Source of the DNA: Vitellaria paradoxa
Taxonomy: Eukaryota; Streptophyta; Magnoliopsida; Ericales; Sapotaceae
DNA length: 64,000 bases
Direction of reading: 5' to 3'
NCBI GenBank assembly: GCA_019916065.1
Contig: CM034244.1
Coordinates: 25,660,471 to 25,724,470 of the forward strand
The notes under the pieces are model-generated. The model saw only the letters and a list, made by a program, of their open reading frames with translations. It did no database searches and was not told the origin of the DNA. This document shows positions 51,601 through 57,425 of this stretch, piece after piece. The first letter of the stretch is position 1; every line of letters starts with the position of its first letter. Both the position numbers and the translations under genes were made by a program.

Positions 51601-54600
51601 GTCATGAAAAAATTTCCACAGCCATTTCCCCAATACACTAGCTTTCTAATTCCTGGACCCCCCATCTTCAACAGTTTGCCAACTAAATTCCATTTTACCA
51701 AGTGATATTTAGGCTCCTCCCCCAACCCTCCCCATAAGAATTTCCTTTGAATGTTTTCCAACCTCTTTGCCACTGACTTGGGAATCCTGAACAAGGATAG
51801 AAAGTAGATCAGCAGATTGGCAGATTGGACAGAACACTTTTCATTAAGTGATTTTACCCCATTTTGACCAATAACAACTTTTCCACTCCAAAATTTTTCT
51901 CTGTTACTTATCCACTACAGCATCCCATACCCTAATGGCCTTGTATGTTGAATCAAAGGTAGCCCTAAGTAGGTGGACAGCAAGGTGCTGACTTTACACC
52001 CCAAAATAGCGGCCAATTTATTCACTTCCAGCACTTTTCCAACCAGGATTAGCTCAGAATTCCCAAAATTCACCCTCACCTCTAAACATAGTTTTTAAAA
52101 ATCGGCCATTACCATTACATAACGTCGTTAAGTAACGTTTTCGGTCCCCTCCATTCCTGTTATATCCCCGTTTTTTCCCATTACACCCGTTATTTTCCAT
52201 TACCATTACACCGACAGTTACCATTTTTAAAACCATTCCTCTAAAACTGCTTCAAAGCATAATAAGATGCATTTCAAATGCCCCAACTACAAGGCTTCAC
52301 CATCACAAAAGATGATATAATCATCCACAAACAAAAGATGCGAAATGTTCATGCTAGAATAGTTTGATGTCCCCACCTTAAAACCCTCCAAGAATCTTCC
52401 TCCATTAGCTCGAGTACACATCCTACTAAGGGCTTTCATAACCAAAATAAATGACAAAGGAAACAAAGGGTCTACTTGCCTCAAATCTGTAGAAGAGTTG
52501 AAAAGGCCCTCAGTGGATCCACTGATAATAACCGACAATTCAACTGTAGAAATGCACCATCGGATCCCTTTTCTCCGTCTTCCTCCAAATCCCATGCACT
52601 CCATCACATACAACAAATATTCTCAACTGACAAGATCATAGGACTTTTTGATATCCATTTGCAAATTAAACTGCTCATTAGCCATAAATAGGTTCTACTT
52701 TGGGAGAGAGATTGACAAATGACCTACAGTAATGTAACTTCACGGTGAAATGTTTGAACAATTTTGGATACCCTACTATTATCTTCATGCAGCAGAAGAA
52801 TGCCATTTCTTCATTTTGCTAACATTGCTGTGCATGTCTGGCACACTTTGAAAGTAATCTACATAGATTTTCTTAGCAACTATGTGACTGAATACCTCGC
52901 TTACTGATAAGAATTGTCACATGCAGAACATGACATAACTAAGCATAATATATGCTGCCAGCTGTCCCCCATTTACTTTAATATTACAATGCATTTACTA
53001 ATAATGTGAAGATTGCTGCAATACCAAATGCAACAGAGCTTAATACTGGAGGAACTAGTATCCAAGTATCAATATCACATGGTACTCCACTAGAAAGCAG
53101 TCACGATGCAAAAAGGCAGCTACCACTGCTATGCCTCACAATAGCATCTTAGCAACAGCAGTAGTCGTTAAAGAAGATAAGGAAAGAAATATGAGAGACT
53201 CATGCCACAGAGATCATACCTTATGATGTGAGTTATCAAGCTGACCATTTGATGTCGAAACAGTTGAAGGAGAAGTTTGGGTTCTCGTCTGACCATTAAC
53301 TTTGGAACCACGCCCTCTGCCCGAAATGGCATACCCCCTACCACGGCCTTGTCTTCTCCTATTCATATCTAAACCTGGCTTGGGCTCTGTGGTATCCACA
53401 ACCTTTTGTACTATGTCAGCCACTACCTGATTCATTTTTCCTTAGCATTATTATGCTATTCTTTCACTAAAGTAAAAAATTAAGAGAAACATTCAAGGAG
53501 AAAAAACAAAAATAAACAACGTAGCACAAAAGTGGCCATGCCTAAAAGAGTACCAGTAAGTGATGGAAGGTTATAAAAATCGAGATTCTACTTAAAATCA
53601 GTGGAGGGTTCAAATAATCGAATCGCAGAATCGTAAGATTTTACCTAATACTTACAACATGGCGAATATAATCATAATACAATTCTTTATTTAGAGCTTC
53701 CAACTTTTTTTTTTCGTAGGTAAAAAGATTTATTAATAAGAGAAGAGAACAAAAACATATATCAAGAAAATGCCATACGCAAAAACCTACCTATATTAAC
53801 AAAACAAACCCTCAACAAAGTTCAAAAAAGATTCTATATCTAATTTTATACTCCCTTTACCCAACTATACACTTGAGACATTTAAATTGTTTGGTGTGAT
53901 CGATAAAATTGATATTAAAATACTAACTTCATTTTAACTTAATTTTTGTAGGATTTGTAATATTGTATTATAGGTCTTTTGGTTCTATTTTAACAATTAC
54001 ATTTAATTTATGGTACTCAATTTGGTGGAACAATGCACATGATCCTCAATTAGTATAGCATAGGAAAGAATAATATTATAGGATCAAAAAACTCTTTTAG
54101 AGGGGGAAAAATGTAACAAGTGAAACAGCTATGGCCTACCACTTGAAAACCAAAAAAAAAAAACCATAAAAATTTATTTTATTTGACAAAATTACACAAA
54201 AATTATTCAATTTTTAAAATCGATAAAATCGCCTATAAAATTGAGATTTTATTGCTTTTATGTCCTAAAATCAAGATTTTACCTATTTTATCCCTTTCAA
54301 GATTTTACATAAGATAGAACAAATTTTTCTTGCTCTAGCATTGTAAGATCGTAAGATTTTAAGATTTAAATCGAGATTTTAACAACCTTGTATGGAACAA
54401 CTTTAAGTGTTCATAATTCATACAACATAGATAGTGAACAAAAGCTGAAAAGGCAAAAAAATTACAAAAGGACAAACCAAGAAGTAAGGATGCAACGCTA
54501 AACATAAATACTTCACACCAGAGTTCCAATCAAATGAAAAATTGTGATATAGAAGTCTACCTCAGGATGTTCAAAAGCAGATGAATTATCATCTTCTTCA

Positions 54601-57038
54601 AGTTTACGACGCTTCTGAGTATTTGCTTGAATGAGATAATCAGCTCCATTCTAACATGAGAGTACAAATATAGCATTGTCAAGATATGAAAGAATGAAAA
54701 AAATTTAGAGTCAATTTTAAAAAGCATGTGAACCACATAGCTTTGTGTGTATATACATGCGTGCGCCTATATGTGGAGAAAGAGAGAATGATTTGAACCA
54801 GACCACAACTCACAAATTCCAAAATCAACTTCCAAAAGAAAGAATGCAAAATTACTAATCATGAGGTATTAGTATTCCAATAATACCAATAATAACTCGT
54901 TAAAAAAAACAAAAACAAACAAACACAGAAGCACAATAGCATAAGTTGACACATACAAGTCACATGTGTATGCATGGATGGATATAAGTCAAAGGTGTGT
55001 GCATCTTCAGCGAAAGCCACATCTACTTAAATACAAAAAGGTGATATAACTTCCATGACATATATACAAAAAAATTTCACGAGTAATTACACACTCCAAA
55101 GCATCAAGGGGATGCAACTCATATACAAAAGAATTTCCTAAGCAAAAAAAGGAAAGCAAATAAGTCTCTACATGCCTTACAAATCCATGTTCTCCACGAA
55201 ATTCCAAAATTTAAACTCATTTGGGCATAACCTGCCAAAAAAGCGCAAAGCTCCCACATCATTACATTATTGACAACAATAATTTCCCCTTCCATCATTG
55301 TTTATCAATTTAAAGTTTTTTTTTTTTTTTTTACTCCATATTTTTATTAGTCGTACTAGGATATATTTTCATCCAATTAGTTTTTAGTTTTGTAAAAAGT
55401 ATTTTTCATGATATTGTTCAATAGGCATGCATTTCAAACTATTAGTAGATGGTTTTAAAGAAATAATGTAAAATAAAAATGAATGTGCATGCTTATGGGC
55501 TCATGCACTTTTGTTATATTCACCTTTTTTCATAGCCATTCACATCCGCATTTTTAACTCCATATTTGGAATAATATATGCTTGCAAAGTTCCACATCTT
55601 GTCCCTTCTTCGCAATACATGTGTTGGGTGACCTAGTATACGAAGCACAAACCTATGCAAGGTCCGGGGATGGGCAAAACAAGAGAATAATTTTAAGGAT
55701 ATCTTACAGCACATGACTTGTATTTCAAAATCAATGATATGGGATGATAAGGCCTATAAAAAAATGATACAGGACAATAAGAAATTCATAAATCAATTTT
55801 GGATCCAAAATCTTGAATTAAACATTTTGGCTTGCCAAAACAAAAAGGCAAACCTGCTAGTGAAATTGTGAAACATCCTTAACAAAGGTCCTTCCTGGAC
55901 AGCCTAGTGCCCTAGGCTACATCCCCCAATAAGGAAACTCAAGTTCGAGTCCATCAAGTTACCAAGAGAGAGAGAGAGATAGAGAGAGAGAGAGCCATAT
56001 TGCGAGAGAAAATTGAAAGTTATATTCCATTCTGTTAAACTTACTCTTGGATGTCAAATAAAGTAGTGTAATTTTCTCAGCGTTTAGGAGTAAATCTCCT
56101 TTCTTTCCATTAGTCATTAAATATATCCCTTTTGGGTTATAAGCTTCCGTGAAACTAACAGATATCAATGACTGCATACTTACTCCCTCCATCAGTTTTA
56201 AGGATCAAATCACTAAAATCAATTTGATTCATTCATCAAAATTTTGAAGTCACCCACATGCCAGAATTGATCATAACTTTGATTCAGATTGAACCTGGAC
56301 TGGATCCATACAAACTTTATCCATGAAAAACTGGATTTATCAGCCAAGTACAGTAAAATTAGTTATCATAATTAAATGGAAAAAATGTATGCTTTGCTAG
56401 AGCAACTAGTGCCTGAGGCTACCGCATTGCGTGGTTTAAAGAGAGTGAGATGTACGCAACATCAATCTCTTGCGGTGGGGCTGTATACGGGGTCTTGACC
56501 CGTGACCCCAGGTTTGCTATTTAATGTTAATTCAGCTAAACTTTCAGTCATCCCAGAAGTTGTAAGACTCAACTAAAACATACATAACTTAAAATTTCCG
56601 GATGGTCCATATTCTGTCAAAATTTTCAGAATTCCATTTTTAGATTTGGGATTTCATTTCAACCGTAAATTTGTGCGGTTTATTGCCTTGTCAATGGCAG
56701 ACATCATAAGCACAAAATAAAAACACACCACATCATTTATCAAACGAGTAAAAGAACCAAAAAAAATTGCAAATACTAGTCCACAACTAGAAATAAAATC
56801 TCACATCGTCATCAGAATCACTCGAGAGCAATGGCTCAGCCAAATTCTCTGCAGAAGCAGCAACCCCAAAATTTACCAACGAGGAAACAGCCGGCCAGGT
56901 GGCCTGCGTGGAAGCAGGCGCAGCTGAGGGAGCCTTGCTGGTCATCCGGGCTTCGAGCTTTGCAATCTTTGTCGGCAGAGACTGATCGGATTGATTCGAA
57001 GAGTTGGACGAGAAATGCTGAAGCATGTCTTCCGACAT
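20715..57038 (-). CDS. TSL: Tousled-like serine/threonine kinase, N-terminal half (6 exons, 3' part outside window)
   Basis: I assembled this gene by eye from six GT-AG exons that are all phase 0: 57038-56805, 54650-54561, 53426-53220, 21308-21258, 20968-20861 and 20759-20715 (245 codons). The start is the first ATG after an in-frame stop (TGA, minus strand, about 57072). The protein opens with MSEDMLQHFSSNSSNQSDQS and then LPTKIAKLEARM, which I recognise as the TOUSLED N-terminus. A basic QKRRK patch (possible nuclear signal), an RG-rich segment and a coiled coil ending ELKDLKDNEQQMKPK follow, in family order. Known for the family: TSL is a nuclear kinase that oligomerises through its coiled coil, phosphorylates the histone chaperone ASF1, and is needed in Arabidopsis for leaf and flower development and for maintaining transcriptional silencing. 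The kinase domain is not in the window. Family length is near 690 residues, so about one third is seen. Introns 3 and 6 are filled with retroelements. Confidence 0.92.
20861..20968 (-). CDS. TSL: TSL exon 5 (36 codons, coiled coil)
   Basis: The exon begins EEITSLRVKVAALEEDLKKS and ends QLCHQLEK. Leu, Val and Ala recur at heptad spacing, as in the TSL coiled coil that mediates oligomerisation. The acceptor is TTAG followed by GAG, and the donor is GTACAAC. Both ends are phase 0. Confidence 0.92.
21258..21308 (-). CDS. TSL: TSL exon 4 (17 codons)
   Basis: This 51-nt exon has a TTTTTGCAG acceptor to its right and a GTACGG donor to its left. It encodes DGWSKEQLGNDDRSSLE. It is too short to call alone; the phase, the splice sites and the match in protein order to TSL homologues support it. 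It is the first exon on the far side of the transposon-filled intron 3. Confidence 0.87.
21617..21675. repeat. (TTTA)n/(TTA)n low-complexity run
   Basis: Tandem TTTA units grade into TTA units over about 60 bases. Confidence 0.9.
21861..22206 (-). mobile_element. TRIM-like pair of LTR-type direct repeats
   Basis: Two direct repeats of about 95 bp (21861-21956 and 22114-22206) share 'gataaaatt', 'cctctcca', 'caatt' and 'tttgagctggatgcttta' phrases. On the minus strand they start near TGTTAAAGCATCCA, a start I associate with small plant LTRs. The intervening 157 bp has a GAAAGGGGGG purine tract near the right place for a polypurine tract. I could not find a tRNA primer site, so the TRIM label is tentative. 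Confidence 0.5.
23244..23342 (+). mobile_element. tRNA-related SINE, about 99 bp, with 14-bp target duplication
   Basis: AAAATGAAATCCAA flanks the insert perfectly (23230-23243 and 23343-23356). The insert begins near GTGTGGTGCTTGGCTCAGGT, resembling a polymerase III A box. It has a degenerate B-box-like 'ctcaaacccgggctcc' and ends in a short A-rich tail. This is the structure of a very short plant SINE. The family is not identified. Confidence 0.75.
23787..23959 (-). repeat. 3' LTR of Copia C
   Basis: Aligns with 50151-50319. The polypurine tract (GGGGGG on the minus strand) abuts it at 23961-23966. The terminal TG is mutated on the left edge (TA). Confidence 0.85.
23960..24430 (-). pseudogene. 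Copia C RNase H, 3' part
   Basis: Reverse-strand RNase H text, diverged from the homologous stretch of Copia B at about 24590-25090. It stops at 24430 where Copia B begins and resumes at 36424. Confidence 0.75.
24431..24587 (-). repeat. 3' LTR of Copia B
   Basis: Reverse strand TGTTAATGTACATTTTTG to CTCCTTACATAACG. The final CA is mutated to CG. Confidence 0.87.
25313..28217 (-). pseudogene. Copia B pol remnant (protease to RT)
   Basis: On the minus strand, from right to left, there are: zinc-knuckle and gag end (about 28200-28080), protease (about 27860-27800), integrase with CEPCQLGKHHRASFSTRV and FVDDFAKLTWIYLMKDQPE (27324-26911), and RT with VVGCRWVYTVKIHLDGS and an intact YVDDIVI motif (26070-25313). 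Frameshifts separate the frames. Confidence 0.87.
28229..28766 (+). pseudogene. L1-F reverse transcriptase, 5' piece
   Basis: This open stretch of about 180 codons covers L1 RT motifs: GDPLSPYLFLLAMEFFSRLF, NHICFADNLFVLC, GLQPNRNKSKVYISGL and LPVKYLGVPLI. The second catalytic Asp is Asn (FADN). The frame ends where the Copia E LTR begins. Confidence 0.85.
28767..29006 (+). repeat. 5' LTR of Copia E
   Basis: Starts TGTTGATTAACTTG and ends TTCCTTCA, then the primer-binding site. About 95% identical to the 3' LTR by eye. Confidence 0.95.
29155..33420 (+). pseudogene. Copia E gag-pol, recently degraded
   Basis: Gag starts at ATG 29155 (MSSNKEAATSLDSSQSPLAS) and is broken at 29407. A zinc knuckle lies at about 29953-29995 (CSHCNKPEHTRDTCW), then protease WMLDSGTSDHMTGN (about 30240), integrase SLIHSDIWGPSP and FIDDHTRVCWVYLL (about 30816-30930), and RT with DVKNAFLNGDLHEEVYM and an intact YVDDIIVTGSD (about 32446-32730). 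RNase H has SRSKKQPVVARSSAKAEF-like text (about 33270-33320). TGA or TAG replaces single codons at about 32207, 32786 and 33192. The number of breaks is small compared with the other copia copies. Confidence 0.92.
33655..33894 (+). repeat. 3' LTR of Copia E
   Basis: Starts TGTTGATTAACTTG and ends TTCCTCCA. A poly-purine GAGGGGGAG tract precedes it. Confidence 0.95.
33900..35233 (+). pseudogene. L1-F RT end and C-terminal zf-RVT region
   Basis: The L1 ORF2 continues after Copia E, through several frameshifts and stops. It includes PKNGGLGIRKLDEWNKASMM, SIFLWFSNWHPIDPPIPKFG and LWLAIKDRLNTKERMLAWGL with a CVLCDKH knuckle. The final part (34800-35140) encodes the conserved tail with WRNEVSSTTGKFGGKNF, then a 3' UTR and poly(A). 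Confidence 0.83.
35236..35815 (-). pseudogene. Copia B gag, N-terminal part
   Basis: The 152-codon frame from 35815 reads MASKTPPSSLIEQRMFSSSI, then RKLNGTNYVKLSKVIKITLT and HVWVQKDAHLVSLLRNSTES, the UBN2/Retrotran_gag pattern of copia. The L1 fragment cuts it at about 35235, and the rest continues left of 28218. Confidence 0.85.
36265..36423 (-). repeat. 5' LTR of Copia B
   Basis: Reverse strand TGTTAATGTACG to CTCCTTATATAACA, followed at once by the primer-binding site TGGTATCAGAGCG. Confidence 0.87.
36424..36600 (-). pseudogene. Copia C RNase H, 5' part
   Basis: It continues the RNase H cut at 24430. The phrase 'catcctaatgactag' at about 36518 matches the homologous Copia B stretch near 25176. 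It ends at 36600 at the TRIM insertion. Confidence 0.75.
36601..36942 (+). mobile_element. TRIM (terminal-repeat retrotransposon in miniature), 342 bp
   Basis: The LTRs of 132 and 129 bp (36601-36732 and 36814-36942) start TGTTAGAA and end CTTAACA. They enclose only 81 bp, with a primer-binding site (TGGTATTAGAGTGG at 36733) directly after the first LTR and a purine tract (GCATGAGAGAGG) before the second. The flanks ACAGT (36596-36600) and ACAAT (36943-36947) are a 4/5 target duplication. There is no coding capacity, as expected for TRIMs. Confidence 0.9.
36948..37050 (-). pseudogene. Copia C RT C-terminal fragment
   Basis: The fragment encodes TDTLIDPNTTLLVDKG and then NPSQCRRLAGKLYYL, the region after the copia RT core. 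It is separated from the rest of RT by Copia D (right) and from RNase H by the TRIM (left). Confidence 0.8.
37056..37220 (-). repeat. 3' LTR of Copia D
   Basis: Reverse strand TGTTGTAAAGTATGTG to AATTCTACA. It is about 27 bp longer than the 5' LTR (excluding the LINE) because of an internal indel. Confidence 0.85.
37221..40667 (-). pseudogene. Copia D pol remnant
   Basis: On the minus strand there are: protease near 40667-40600, integrase with CDACEFAKHTRISYPLSNNR and the GAG-pre-integrase WHRRLGHLSFDVSKRMFPNY (about 40300-39970), RT with VGCKSRYTVKCKADGT, KVCKLKKALYELKQSPQAC and an intact YMDDIVLL (38895-38119), then RNase H (about 37800-37230) with ERQHD-type tail text. Several frames are joined by frameshifts. 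A 147-bp insert (37545-37691) splits RNase H. Confidence 0.85.
37545..37691. mobile_element. 147-bp insertion in Copia D RNase H with 8-bp flanking repeats
   Basis: The copia RNase H text RTMAHG is split. CCATAGTT (37537-37544) and TCATAGTT (37692-37699) flank the insert and differ at one base. The insert holds an inverted pair AGCTATGTTAG and CTAACATAGCT near its ends. An 8-bp duplication fits a hAT-type MITE. The family is unknown. Confidence 0.65.
40668..41870 (-). pseudogene. Copia D gag remnant
   Basis: The gag frame at 41863-41579 begins near MSEVNLSVNLVVSSGVDSI with a KFNGMNYLVCLD motif (UBN2-type). Farther on, a zinc knuckle CDGCGQPKHTRETRWKLHG (about 40960-40905) has Arg where the last Cys is expected. 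Stops separate the parts. Confidence 0.78.
42232..42945 (-). repeat. 5' LTR of Copia D, split by an RTE insertion
   Basis: The left part (42232-42306) and right part (42863-42945) together rebuild the LTR. The middle is the RTE fragment plus one copy of its target duplication. Confidence 0.85.
42307..42862 (-). mobile_element. RTE LINE fragment in Copia D 5' LTR, with 20-bp target duplication
   Basis: The minus-strand RTE 3' region begins at [11 protein letters not shown] and runs through [20 protein letters not shown] to the TTGGTTTGG tail. TATGTAAGAGTACAAGTATA flanks it perfectly (42287-42306 and 42863-42882). It is 5'-truncated to 556 bp and closely matches the 3' third of the RTE in Copia A. 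The duplication dates it after Copia D. Confidence 0.93.
42951..43680 (-). pseudogene. Copia C reverse transcriptase (main part)
   Basis: The minus strand reads VYVDDIVITGDN near 43130-43170, with the catalytic pair intact, plus surrounding copia RT text broken by stops and frameshifts. The continuation 'KP' is cut at 42950 by Copia D and resumes at 37050 as TDTLIDPNTTLLVDKG. That join proves the nesting. Confidence 0.83.
43634..45129 (-). pseudogene. Copia C integrase region
   Basis: The minus strand gives RYFVCVDVAFFESTLFF and LINRMPSFI (copia integrase C-terminal patterns, about 44134-44330). Integrase core phrases lie at about 44500-44850. Many stops are present. The region runs left to right up to the Gypsy insertion at about 45130. 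Confidence 0.78.
45316..47202 (-). CDS. Gypsy gag-protease polyprotein, 628 codons, open frame
   Basis: The frame is intact from ATG 47202. It contains a Retrotran_gag domain (residues about 100-260, for example WVQKVEKVFDWHEYPEAKK), a CCHC zinc knuckle CFKCFGHGHGASEC (about 345-360), an aspartic protease-like domain with MTIDNGSCTNVASTTLVEKL (about 435-455) and HVLLGRPWQFD, and then the RT leader DDLPKGLPPIRGIEHQI. The protease active site reads DNGSC rather than D(S/T)G, as in many plant Gypsy elements. A 7-base GGAGCTT duplication near 45335 shifts the frame; the other frame continues into YRCNPEEAKEIQRQVGELLE. It is retroelement coding, not a host gene. Confidence 0.85.
   Translation of the reverse strand: MAEEGKPRGLSLEQAQIMGLQQAHEEIRGEVTSIRDQPATLIQMMQGNNLQPQQGQIRRVTRHEIEELEDNRVEDEEAEERGRPRRQHGAPTNGIKLNIPPFRGTSSPEEYLEWVQKVEKVFDWHEYPEAKKCKAVALEFMDYALLWWENLKAQRRRDGEEEIISWLVMKRLMKRRFVPDYYKQELYIKLQTLRQGSLSVEEYVKEFELLMIRCELNEPQEQTIARFLDGLKKDISNVVELQPFIFLEDVIKLAIKVERQQKRGGNRVGVASPSTMKVVPTPSRTWNAPKQDGKGETNQGTTSSDSLRGKGKVSEPQFHRRSWDIKCFKCFGHGHGASECPNKRVMILHGKHGEVVSEDEEEIEEQNDLGGAEQEEDFEPVEGDLLVVQRVLNAQVDVGDEQRENIFHMRCQIRDKGCSMTIDNGSCTNVASTTLVEKLGLPTIPHPKLDKLRWLNENGEIQVAKQVRVPFSIKSYHVEVLCDVVPMSASHVLLGRPWQFDNNVTYDRRRNTYSFMIKGKKVNLLPLNSHQIREDQLRRQRKAKDPERGLMLAKRGDFDQALALMGFVFMAWAKPLLQVGNLELPRQIVELLEEFKDVFPDDLPKGLPPIRGIEHQIYLVLGAWSFPP
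47229..48059 (-). repeat. 5' LTR of the Gypsy remnant
   Basis: On the minus strand this ends GGCACATCA just before the primer site. It is AT-rich with a transcript-start-like 'ctatctattcatatattgg' zone near 47540. The only surviving 3' LTR part matches its last 85 bp. Confidence 0.7.
48060..49690 (-). pseudogene. Copia C gag and protease region
   Basis: The protease-like ILDSDTSDYMFGTPSLFS lies at about 48170-48110. A zinc-knuckle region (about 48480-48410) and UBN2-type gag text (about 49100-48600) follow upstream on the minus strand. All are broken. The section between 49200 and 49690 is leader DNA rich in GA and CAATGG-like repeats. Confidence 0.72.
49708..50124 (+). mobile_element. L1 3'-end fragment in Copia C leader
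   Basis: GAATTAGCATATCT (49694-49707) and GAATTAGGATATCT (50125-50138) flank the insert, with one mismatch. It encodes the L1 ORF2 tail (TQLWRNEVAWAIGKFSGKSL, AAMVYHIWIERNARVFNGSS), then a 3' UTR and a poly(A) run at about 50113-50124. It is related to, but not the same copy as, L1-F 34840-35229. Confidence 0.87.
50151..50319 (-). repeat. 5' LTR of Copia C
   Basis: On the minus strand it begins TGTTAGAAAATATTG and ends CATACTTTGTCA. The primer-binding site follows immediately to the left (about 50139-50152). Confidence 0.85.
50325..50780. other. TSL intron 3 between Copia C and L1-G
   Basis: AT-rich intron DNA without recognisable features. Confidence 0.55.
50785..52690 (-). mobile_element. 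L1 LINE copy G, 5'-truncated, in TSL intron 3
   Basis: A T run at 50785-50794 marks the poly(A) end. On the minus strand, RT text is readable at 52616-52287 (GLFNSSTDLRQVDPLFPLSF, HLLFVDDYIIFCDGEAL with catalytic FVDD). C-terminal text lies at 51794-50869 (KFLWGGLGEEPKYHLVKWN, KNIWCSKAPPKVASLFGAYF, a CCLCKKDDENINHIH knuckle). The 5' end is near 52690. No clear target duplication was found. A 150-bp MITE sits at 52088-52237. Confidence 0.83.
52088..52237. mobile_element. Mutator-like MITE, 150 bp, in L1-G
   Basis: Nine-base flanks CCTCTAAAC (52079-52087) and CCTCTAAAA (52238-52246) fit a MULE-type target duplication. The termini are partly inverted: AGTTTTTAAAAATCGG on the left against the complement of 'ttaccatttttaaaacca' on the right. 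ATTACCATTAC-type repeats mirror each other inside. Removing the insert restores the L1 text CFEAVLEVRVNFGNSELI. Confidence 0.8.
52691..53219. other. TSL intron 3, exon-3-proximal part
   Basis: Intron DNA between L1-G and exon 3. No feature was recognised. Confidence 0.55.
53220..53426 (-). CDS. TSL: TSL exon 3 (69 codons, RG-rich)
   Basis: The acceptor is TCAG at 53427-53428 and the donor is GTATGA at 53218-53219. The exon encodes VVADIVQKVVDTTEPKPGLD, then an Arg/Gly-rich run with two GRGRG motifs, then a Ser/Thr-rich tail ending NSHHK. The RG run suggests a disordered nucleic-acid or protein-binding segment. The donor opens the 31.9-kb intron 3. Confidence 0.92.
53427..54560 (-). other. 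TSL: TSL intron 2 (1134 bp)
   Basis: A GTAGAC donor (54560) and TCAG acceptor (53427) bound an AT-rich intron. A T run at about 53707-53716 opens a short stretch resembling LINE 3' UTR text ('ttttttttcgtaggtaaaaagatttatt'). No coding frame was found. A GATTTTA-like motif recurs at 53640-54370. Confidence 0.85.
54561..54650 (-). CDS. TSL: TSL exon 2 (30 codons)
   Basis: The exon is bounded by a TTAG acceptor (54651-54652) and a GTAGAC donor (54559-54560). It reads NGADYLIQANTQKRRKLEED and then an acidic stretch ending EHPE. The basic KRRK cluster is a plausible nuclear localisation signal. Phase 0 at both ends joins it cleanly to exons 1 and 3. Confidence 0.92.
54651..56804 (-). other. TSL: TSL intron 1 (2154 bp)
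   Basis: Bounded by the GTGAG donor (56804) and TTAG acceptor (54651). It contains a GA run at about 55966-55994 and two places (about 55900-55965 and 56400-56515) that share 'ctagtgcc...ggctac' and carry B-box-like 'gttcgagtcc' or 'cttgacccgtgacccc' text, perhaps old SINE remnants. No gene was seen. Confidence 0.75.
55966..55994. repeat. (GA)n microsatellite in TSL intron 1
   Basis: An imperfect GA run with one GATA interruption. Confidence 0.85.
56805..57038 (-). CDS. TSL: TSL exon 1 (78 codons)
   Basis: This exon runs from the ATG at 57038 to a GTGAG donor just below 56805. It encodes the conserved Ser/Asn/Gln-rich start, the KIAKLEARM segment, an Ala/Pro/Thr-rich linker and an acidic SSDSDDD end. 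An upstream TTG in the same frame would add four residues, but the ATG is the first proper start after the in-frame stop. Open frames on the opposite strand here are shadows. Confidence 0.92.
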
Positions 57039-57382
57039 CGCCAGCCCCAATGCAGATATTCCAACCGTATAGAAACAACACTCAGATCATCTACACGCAG
57101 TTGAAAGTTCAAAGAAAACCCTAGAAAAAAAAAAAAGTTAAATTTCAATGTAGAAAAGCAATTTTAAGTACACCCATTTGGCCAAACACAACACCCACTT
57201 GGCCAAAACACTAGATCAAGCAATGAGCACAGTCCTGATTGCCCCAAAAGCACAATCAACACTTCCCAGCAAGAGAGAAACAATCAAAGGCGATGGGAAT
57301 TACTTTAGCAGGAATATATATATATATAATATATATGATCACAGGTATGCGAATTTTGTGTATATAAAGAGAGACTGTAAAG

Positions 57383-57425
<43 letters not shown>

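Noticed and set aside
55900..56515. tRNA-like B boxes in TSL intron 1
   Set aside because: No complete A box at the right distance, no A tail and no target duplication. At most very old SINE pieces.
56831..57124. 97-codon plus-strand frame
   Set aside because: It is the exact antisense of TSL exon 1, which has conserved protein sequence and proper splice sites.
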